In this document: in pieces, positions 29,591 through 35,092 of the stretch
How positions within the stretch are numbered: position 1 is the stretch's first letter
Layout: the number at the start of each line of letters is the position of its first letter
From: Clostridia bacterium
GTDB lineage: Bacteria > Bacillota > Clostridia > Oscillospirales > CAG-272
DNA: 35,092 bases
Direction: 5' to 3'
Assembly: GCA_017508605.1 (NCBI GenBank)
Contig: JAFVYN010000099.1
Location: 1-35,092 of the forward strand
Made by a program: the position numbers and the translations under genes
The notes under the pieces: generated by a model
Seen by the model: only the letters and a program-made list of their open reading frames with translations
The model's database searches: none
What the model was told of the DNA's origin: nothing

Positions 29591-32500
29591 ATGAAACGAA
29601 TCTTTCGTTTTTTATCCCTGACGCTTTGCTGTTCCGTACTATTCCCCTTGGCATCTCTTTCGGCGCCCCTTCGGGCTGATTCCGACTCACCCGCAATGAC
29701 AAAGCCCGAGGGCTTTCATTCGCTCGGCGGCAACTGGACGTTCGGTGATACGGTAACGTCGGTCGGCTCGGGAGACGTGTTTGCGCTTTCTTCGACCGAG
29801 GCAACGCGATTTGTATATGAAGCAAAGGCAACCTTCCATAACCGAACGGGAGCGGTATCGCTTGTCTTTTATGCCTCCGACGATCCCTCGCGCGGCGCGT
29901 ACGTTGCCAACGTCGACATCGGCGCGGGCAACGCGCGGATCTTCCGCTTTGAAGCCTCGGGCGGTGCGACCACCAAGGGAGAATACCGTCTGACGCCCTC
30001 GGAAATGACCAAAAGCGAGTTTCATCTCCGCGTGGAGGCGGATGGTGACGCCATGGCATTCTATCTTGACAACAAGCCGATCGTCACGCTGAACGATCCT
30101 CTTCCGAAGCCAGGCAAAAAGCTCGGACTTCTGACCTACAACACCTCAGCAAGCTACTGTGACGTGAAGTGCTTTACGAAGACGGCTGACTTCGGGCTTT
30201 CGAGCCTTACGACACCGAGCGAGACGCTGTACGGCTCGCCCGTGATGAAGACCCGCCTCGGGTACGGCGTGGAAACCGCTGTCTTCACGGCGGATGCCAC
30301 GGGAAGTCTTGAGGCAAGGGTACACGGCGCCTCGGCAGAGGCGGAGGTCGTCGGCAACGAAATCCGTGTGACAAAGATCAGCGAAAGCTTTATTCTCTCG
30401 GTCGGCGTGACGTCGGGCGGGGTGACGAGGCAGTACGCGCTTTGCGTGACGGTCGAGAACGATCCCGACCGTGTTTATCACGAAGAATGGCGTCCTCAGC
30501 TTCACTGGACACCTTTTGTCAATTTCAACAACGATCCCAACGGTCTTGTTTACGATCCCTCCAACCAAACGTATCACATGTTCTTTCAGTATAACCCCTT
30601 CGGCATGTCGATCGGCAATCAGGTGTGGGGACATGCCATCAGCACCGATCTCGTTCACTGGAAGGAGGTCGACATTGCCATCCCGCAGGATCATCTCGGC
30701 GCAGTCTTCTCCGGCTCGTGTGTGGTGGATGAGAACAATACCACGGGCTTTTTCACCGACAATAAGCCGGGCGAATCGAAGCTTGTCGCGCTCTTTACCT
30801 CGGACGGCGGCGATACGGCATACGGTCATGAGAAGCAGTGCATTGCGTATTCGAAGGATCACGGCATGACCTGGATCCGTCCCTCGCTTGAAAGAGAGGG
30901 CTTTGAGAATCCCGTTCTCGGGAACGAAAACAACAAATACGGCAGAGACTTCCGTGATCCCAAGATCTTTTGGTATGACGGTAGGTGGTTCATGGTAGTG
31001 GCGGGCGGCAGAGCGAGACTCTTCACATCCCCCGATCTCATCCACTGGACGCTTGTCTGTGATATGGGCTTTGATTCCGAATGTCCCGACTTCTATCCGC
31101 TCGCTTTGGACGGCGACGAAAACAATATCAAGTGGATCTATAACGCCTCGGGCAGATGGTATACGGTCGGACGGCTGGAAAAGGTATCCGAGACGAGCTA
31201 CCGCTATATTCCCGAGACCGAGCGGATCCTCTATAACGGCGGCGGTGAGGTCTATGCCACGCAGAGCTTTTATAATGACGGCTCGGGAAAGAATCGCCGC
31301 ATTGCCATCAGCTGGCTGCAGGACAACAGCGCCCATCTTCTCGAGGGCAAGACCTGGAACGGCGCCATGACGCTGCCGTATGAAGAGACCTTACGCACAG
31401 TCAACGGCAAGCTGACGCTTTTGTCCTATCCTGTTTCGGAGATTGAGACAATCAGAAAGCATGAGATCTTTTCCCTGACAGCGCCTACCGCGGACGCGCT
31501 TGATCGAGCGCTCAGGCAGAATCCCTCGGCGGCGTATGAGCTTCTTCTTACACTGAGACCGAAGGCAAATGCCGTTCTGACCCTGAGCCTGAGAAAGGGT
31601 CTTACGGTAGAGACGCGCGTCATTTACGATGCGAGCGCGGGGATGCTCCGTGTGATCCGTTCAAAAGCAAGCGAAGTTGCGGGCGTTCCCTCGGGTACGA
31701 TGGAAATGCCTCTGTCCCCCGATGAAAACGGCACCGTCACCCTGCGGATCGTGATGGATACCAACGTGATCGAGGTTTTCGGGAACGAAGGCGAAGCCGC
31801 TCTTTGCGGCATGATCTTTCCCGGAAGCACCGCCGTGGGATCATCGCTCACCCTGACGGGTGAATGCGCCTTTGACAGCGCCGTGATGTATGCTGTCGGC
31901 TCGATCTGGCATGGGGACGAACCCGTGTTGCCCGAGGCGGGCATCTATTTTGAAGTCGGCGCGGGGTATATTCCGCTCGACGGCAAAACCTATGTGACGG
32001 CATATGAGATCGATGCAAACGGTAAACGCGTCGATCAAAATGTCATATTGACGCTGAACGAAACCGACCGCGCGACGGCGGAGATAAACGGTGCTACGGC
32101 GACCCTTGTCGGCGTGAAGGCAGGCAGTGTGACGCTGACGGCGAAAAGCTCTTCCTGGGAAAAGACCCTTACGCTCAGGGTTGCCGATATCGGCTTTTCG
32201 ACTGATCTTGAGGGTTGGACGAGCGCGGGCGACTGGTTTATCGGGGAAAACGGCTACGGACTCTCGGGCGCCAGTGATAACAGCTTTACCTTTGCCGACC
32301 GAAAGAACGAAGGCGATTTTCTCTTCAGCGGTAAGGCGGATCTTCTCGGCAAGGGCGGTTGCCTTGGTCTTGTATTTGCCGCCTCCCATCCCGAAAAGCC
32401 AATCAACGGCTATTGGTACGGCGCCAATATCGACACACATGGCTCTCAGCCCGTGATGAAGCTCTTCTTCAACAACCGCGGCAACGAGGTCTGGTCGGAG

Positions 32501-32938
32501 AGAGCAAGCGTCACGCTCCCCGAGAGCGGTGTTTATGAGCTTTCGGTTCGCTATGCCGACGGCGTTCTGACCTTCACCGTCAACGGTGTTTCGGTGACGC
32601 ATGCCGTCAGAAATCTCCCCTCAGGCGCTCTCGGCCTGGTGTCTTGGAACGGCGGAGGCGCGTTTGACGGGGTCACGTACCGCTCGCTTGATGAAAACGG
32701 CGGGGAGATCCTGCCTCCCGTGACCGACACCCCTGAAACCACCGACACACCCGTAACCGACGCGCCCGCAACCGATACACCCGAAACCACCGACACGCCC
32801 GTGACCGACGCGCCCGCAACCGATACGCCCGACCGTAACAAGGGCGGCGCGGCGCTTGGTATCGTTCTCGGATCTCTCGGTGTGCTGTGTGCCGTGGGCG
32901 GCGCGGTATATTTCTTGTGGAAGCGTAAGAAAACCTAA
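29591..32938 (+). CDS. Surface-anchored GH32 fructanase (levanase/inulinase-like)
   Basis: An 1115-residue secreted enzyme with a signal peptide (1-29). A first CBM66/LamG-like domain spans about 40-195 and a short linker domain 210-290. The GH32 propeller starts at about 302 with the nucleophile Asp315 in NNDPNG, RDPK (about 455-458) and the acid/base Glu497 in ECPD. A GH32 C-terminal sandwich (about 620-760), a Big_2-like Ig domain (about 790-855) and a second CBM66-like domain (about 860-1035) follow. A Thr/Asp/Pro linker with two 16-residue repeats, a membrane helix (about 1087-1108) and a basic tail complete it. The family cleaves fructans or sucrose, and CBM66 binds fructan termini. AAAAGGAG precedes the ATG. 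It ends at a strong terminator. Confidence 0.93.
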   Translation: MKRIFRFLSLTLCCSVLFPLASLSAPLRADSDSPAMTKPEGFHSLGGNWTFGDTVTSVGSGDVFALSSTEATRFVYEAKATFHNRTGAVSLVFYASDDPSRGAYVANVDIGAGNARIFRFEASGGATTKGEYRLTPSEMTKSEFHLRVEADGDAMAFYLDNKPIVTLNDPLPKPGKKLGLLTYNTSASYCDVKCFTKTADFGLSSLTTPSETLYGSPVMKTRLGYGVETAVFTADATGSLEARVHGASAEAEVVGNEIRVTKISESFILSVGVTSGGVTRQYALCVTVENDPDRVYHEEWRPQLHWTPFVNFNNDPNGLVYDPSNQTYHMFFQYNPFGMSIGNQVWGHAISTDLVHWKEVDIAIPQDHLGAVFSGSCVVDENNTTGFFTDNKPGESKLVALFTSDGGDTAYGHEKQCIAYSKDHGMTWIRPSLEREGFENPVLGNENNKYGRDFRDPKIFWYDGRWFMVVAGGRARLFTSPDLIHWTLVCDMGFDSECPDFYPLALDGDENNIKWIYNASGRWYTVGRLEKVSETSYRYIPETERILYNGGGEVYATQSFYNDGSGKNRRIAISWLQDNSAHLLEGKTWNGAMTLPYEETLRTVNGKLTLLSYPVSEIETIRKHEIFSLTAPTADALDRALRQNPSAAYELLLTLRPKANAVLTLSLRKGLTVETRVIYDASAGMLRVIRSKASEVAGVPSGTMEMPLSPDENGTVTLRIVMDTNVIEVFGNEGEAALCGMIFPGSTAVGSSLTLTGECAFDSAVMYAVGSIWHGDEPVLPEAGIYFEVGAGYIPLDGKTYVTAYEIDANGKRVDQNVILTLNETDRATAEINGATATLVGVKAGSVTLTAKSSSWEKTLTLRVADIGFSTDLEGWTSAGDWFIGENGYGLSGASDNSFTFADRKNEGDFLFSGKADLLGKGGCLGLVFAASHPEKPINGYWYGANIDTHGSQPVMKLFFNNRGNEVWSERASVTLPESGVYELSVRYADGVLTFTVNGVSVTHAVRNLPSGALGLVSWNGGGAFDGVTYRSLDENGGEILPPVTDTPETTDTPVTDAPATDTPETTDTPVTDAPATDTPDRNKGGAALGIVLGSLGVLCAVGGAVYFLWKRKKT
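32735..32830 (+). repeat. Two 48-bp tandem repeats encoding the surface linker
   Basis: Units 32735-32782 and 32783-32830 encode ETTDTPVTDAPATDTP twice, differing at a few third positions. A related Thr/Pro linker occurs in the upstream gene. Confidence 0.85.
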
Positions 32939-32970
32939 CGCGACCGTAAACGGTATCAACCGATCCAAAG

Positions 32971-33013
32971 ACTCCGATCCTGTCCCGAAAGGGAATGAGA
33001 TCGGAGTTTTTTT
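32971..33013 (+). terminator. Intrinsic terminator after the GH32 gene
   Basis: A perfect 9-bp stem (32971-32979 with 32999-33007) with an inner TCCC-GAAA-GGGA hairpin is followed by seven T. Confidence 0.88.
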
Positions 33014-33055
33014 GCCTCGGAAATGGTAAAATATTCAAAATATCACAAAAAAAAC

Positions 33056-33086
33056 TTGCGAAGCGGAAAATAATAGTGTATACTAT
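33056..33086 (+). promoter_or_regulatory. Promoter of uxaC-uxuA with overlapping inverted repeat
   Basis: TTGCGA (33056-33061), 17 bp, TATACT (33079-33084). An inverted repeat ATAGT-GTAT-ACTAT (33073-33086) covers the -10, centred near GTATAC as in operators of GntR-family hexuronate repressors. The regulator itself is not in the window. Confidence 0.65.
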
Positions 33087-33121
33087 ACAATAGATAACGA
33101 TAATATGGAGGAGTGTGGCCC

Positions 33122-34525
33122 TTGACTACCTTTTTATCCGATGATTTTTTACTGAATACCGAGACGGCGAAACGGCTATATCATGAGCATGCCGAAAGGA
33201 TGCCGATCATTGACTATCATTGCCACGTCAGCCCGAAGGAGATCTATGAGAACAAGACCTTTCGGAACATCACCGAGATCTGGCTCGGGGGCGACCATTA
33301 TAAATGGCGCCTGATGCGTTCGCATGGCATTCCCGAGCGCTATATCACGGGAGATGCCGGCGATTATGAGAAATTTGAGAAATTTGCTTCAGTTCTGCCT
33401 TATGCCATCGGTAATCCGATGTATACCTGGTGTCATCTCGAGCTGAAGCGGTATTTCGGTTTTACGGGGGTCTTGTCCCCGAAGACCTGCCGCGAGGTCT
33501 GGGATCTTACCGAAAAGATCCTGACATCGGGTCAGTTCGGCGCGCGTGACATCATCCTCAAGAGCGGCGTGACCTTTATCGGTACGACCGACGATCCGAT
33601 CGATGACCTTCGTTATCATAAGCTTCTTAAGAACGATCCCGATTTTTCCGTGACGGTTGCCCCCACCTTCCGCCCCGACAAGGCGATCAATATCAACAAG
33701 GCGGGCTTTTGTGACTATATTGGCGCACTGTCCAAGGTGACGGGCATCAACATCACCTGTGTTTCGGATCTTGTCAAGGCACTTGCCATGCGAATGGATC
33801 ATTTCGGCGCTCTCGGATGCCGCGCCACCGACTACGGTCTTGATACCATGGTCTACTTAGAGGATTGTCAATACGATCTTGACGAGATCTTCGCCCGCGG
33901 CATGAAGGAGGAATGGCTCTCGCCCGAGGAGGCTGAGGCGTTCAAGACCTCACTGCTTCGCTTCTGTGCCGAAGAATGTACAAAGCGCGGCTGGGTCATG
34001 CAGCTGCATTATAACTGCATGCGAAATCCCAACCGCTCGATGTTCTGCGCGCTTGGACCCGACAGCGGCTTTGACTGTATCGGTCCCAATCCCTCTTCGG
34101 CGGCACGTCTTGCGGGCTTTCTCGATTCGATGTATCGTGCGAACGCTCTGCCGAAGACCGTTATCTATTCGCTCGATGCCAACGATAACGCCTTTATCGA
34201 CGCCGTCATTGGCTCGTTCCAGAATGAGGGTGTCCGCGGTCTCTTGCAGCATGGCTCCGCCTGGTGGTTCAACGATAACAAGCAGGGCATGAAGGATCAG
34301 ATGACCTCGCTTGCGAACCTTTCGATCCTCGGCAATTTCATTGGCATGCTGACAGACTCCAGAAGCTTTTTAAGCTACACCCGTCACGAATATTTCAGGC
34401 GCATTCTCTGTGCCCTGATCGGCGAATGGGTGGAAAACGGAGAATATCCGAACGATCCCGAGATGCTTTCCGAGATCGTCGAGGGCATTTCCTATTACAA
34501 CGCCAAGCGTTATTTTGATCTATAA
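33122..34525 (+). CDS. uxaC: Glucuronate/galacturonate isomerase
   Basis: A 467-residue uronate isomerase converting D-glucuronate to D-fructuronate (and D-galacturonate to D-tagaturonate), the first step of hexuronate breakdown. Amidohydrolase-fold signatures are present: PIIDYHCHVSPKEI near the N-terminus (metal-binding HxH), then TFIGTTDDPIDDL, WVMQLHYNCMRN and VIYSLDANDNAFID, with a final LLQHGSAWWFNDNKQGM block. Length matches the family. A GTG at 33113 would add three codons, but GGAGGAG is 8 bases from TTG 33122, and MTTFLSDDFLL aligns with the usual UxaC N-terminus, so TTG is chosen. It is followed by uxuA after 15 bases. Confidence 0.95.
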   Translation: MTTFLSDDFLLNTETAKRLYHEHAERMPIIDYHCHVSPKEIYENKTFRNITEIWLGGDHYKWRLMRSHGIPERYITGDAGDYEKFEKFASVLPYAIGNPMYTWCHLELKRYFGFTGVLSPKTCREVWDLTEKILTSGQFGARDIILKSGVTFIGTTDDPIDDLRYHKLLKNDPDFSVTVAPTFRPDKAININKAGFCDYIGALSKVTGINITCVSDLVKALAMRMDHFGALGCRATDYGLDTMVYLEDCQYDLDEIFARGMKEEWLSPEEAEAFKTSLLRFCAEECTKRGWVMQLHYNCMRNPNRSMFCALGPDSGFDCIGPNPSSAARLAGFLDSMYRANALPKTVIYSLDANDNAFIDAVIGSFQNEGVRGLLQHGSAWWFNDNKQGMKDQMTSLANLSILGNFIGMLTDSRSFLSYTRHEYFRRILCALIGEWVENGEYPNDPEMLSEIVEGISYYNAKRYFDL

Positions 34526-34540
34526 AAAGGAGACAGTGAT

Positions 34541-35092
34541 ATGCAAATGACATTCCGTTGGTACGGCGAGGGCAATGACCGCATCTCGCTTGCCGACATC
34601 AAGCAGATCCCCGGGGTAACGGGCATCGTCTGGGCGCTGCATCACAAAATGCCCGGCGAGGTATGGGAGGTCGAGGAGATCGCTGCCGTCAAAAAACAGC
34701 TTGACGCCTACGGCTTTCATATGGACGTTGTGGAAAGCGTGAACGTTCACGACGATATAAAAATCGGTCTTCCCACGAGGGATAAGTATATAGAAAACTA
34801 CAAGACCACAATCCGCAATCTTTCGAAATTCGGAGTCAAGGTCATCTGCTATAATTTTATGCCCATTTTCGACTGGACGAGAAGCAATCTCTTCCATCCC
34901 GTCGGAGATGGCTCAACGGCGCTGTTCTATGAAAAGAACATGATCCAGGACGATTATCACGCCATGGCGAAGTATATTCTCGATTTCACCGAGAAATACG
35001 GAATGTCCTTCCCGGGCTGGGAGCCTGAGCGTATGGCAAAGCTGGATGAGCTTTTTAAGGCTTACGAGGGTGTTGATCACGAAAAGCTGTGG
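34541..35092 (+). CDS. uxuA: Mannonate dehydratase, 3' partial
   Basis: The first 184 residues of UxuA, which dehydrates D-mannonate to 2-keto-3-deoxygluconate, downstream of UxaC and a mannonate oxidoreductase in the pathway. The start MQMTFRWYGEGNDRISLADI with the following IPGVTGIVWALHH, then VVESVNVHDDIKIG and VICYNFMPIFDWTR are characteristic TIM-barrel segments. AAAAGGAGA lies about 7 bases before the ATG. The frame is still open at the window end; full proteins are about 350 residues. Confidence 0.95.
   Translation, partial: MQMTFRWYGEGNDRISLADIKQIPGVTGIVWALHHKMPGEVWEVEEIAAVKKQLDAYGFHMDVVESVNVHDDIKIGLPTRDKYIENYKTTIRNLSKFGVKVICYNFMPIFDWTRSNLFHPVGDGSTALFYEKNMIQDDYHAMAKYILDFTEKYGMSFPGWEPERMAKLDELFKAYEGVDHEKLW

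Noticed and set aside
30146..31336. 396-codon open frame opposite the GH32 gene
   Set aside because: It lies within the catalytic region of GH32 and shows no coding features of its own.
32717..32835. CRISPR-like short repeats
   Set aside because: They are two in-frame 48-bp units without spacers, coding for a surface-protein linker.

Overview
The window looks like a chromosomal segment of an anaerobic Clostridia-type bacterium (Bacillota), probably a gut member of the Oscillospirales/Christensenellales kind. This is inferred from purine-rich AGGAGG-type ribosome binding sites on almost every gene, sigma-A promoters with strict 17-bp spacing, BspA-type leucine-rich repeat proteins, Thr/Asp/Pro-rich linkers on surface glycosidases, and the gene content. 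No species can be named from sequence alone.

Layout. 1-5770 is accessory: a partial coiled-coil protein, a candidate small RNA with its own promoter, an FRG-domain protein, tRNA-Pro(GGG), and a 5'-truncated polyvalent protein (zincin plus ADP-ribosyltransferase-like domains) from a mobile element. It ends at a 7-bp tandem repeat next to bioY. 5848-10618 holds bioY, a CmpB-like membrane protein, an O-antigen-ligase-like membrane protein, and a tandem-TIR/LRR protein whose gene overlaps a GH43 glycosidase gene. 10657-14928 is an AT-rich divergent pair: a very large SF1 helicase (nuclease-like insert, zinc fingers, RQC-like C-terminus) and a small HTH protein.

14976-21873 is the most interesting part, an RNA-repair locus: two overlapping WYL-domain regulator genes, a Ro60-like vWA protein (DUF2828-type), a candidate tRNA-mimicking RNA, a slipin/band-7 protein, and the RNA ligase RtcB. 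An identical 22-bp element sits exactly 17 bp upstream of the -10 hexamer of both transcription units (17145-17166 and 19021-19042), which suggests one regulator, plausibly a WYL protein, switches on both. Between the second promoter and the slipin gene lies a predicted transcript (about 19072-19250) with a canonical T-arm and a pairing acceptor-like stem but no anticodon arm, as in bacterial Y RNAs of the YrlA type. The Ro-like gene also has a 250-nt leader with four strong helices. The order resembles the Salmonella rsr-yrlBA-rtcBA operon, but with WYL regulators, a DUF2828-type Ro-like protein and an added slipin.

21931-35092 is mostly housekeeping and carbohydrate metabolism: an alpha/beta hydrolase, the Mn exporter mntP, a five-gene minus-strand operon (tag, cytosolic LRR protein, HD hydrolase, nitroreductase, MFS transporter), a surface-anchored DUF4185-like and GH32 pair, and the start of a hexuronate operon (uxaC-uxuA). 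Convergent genes are separated by bidirectional terminators at 10624-10661, 21873-21926 and 23655-23697.
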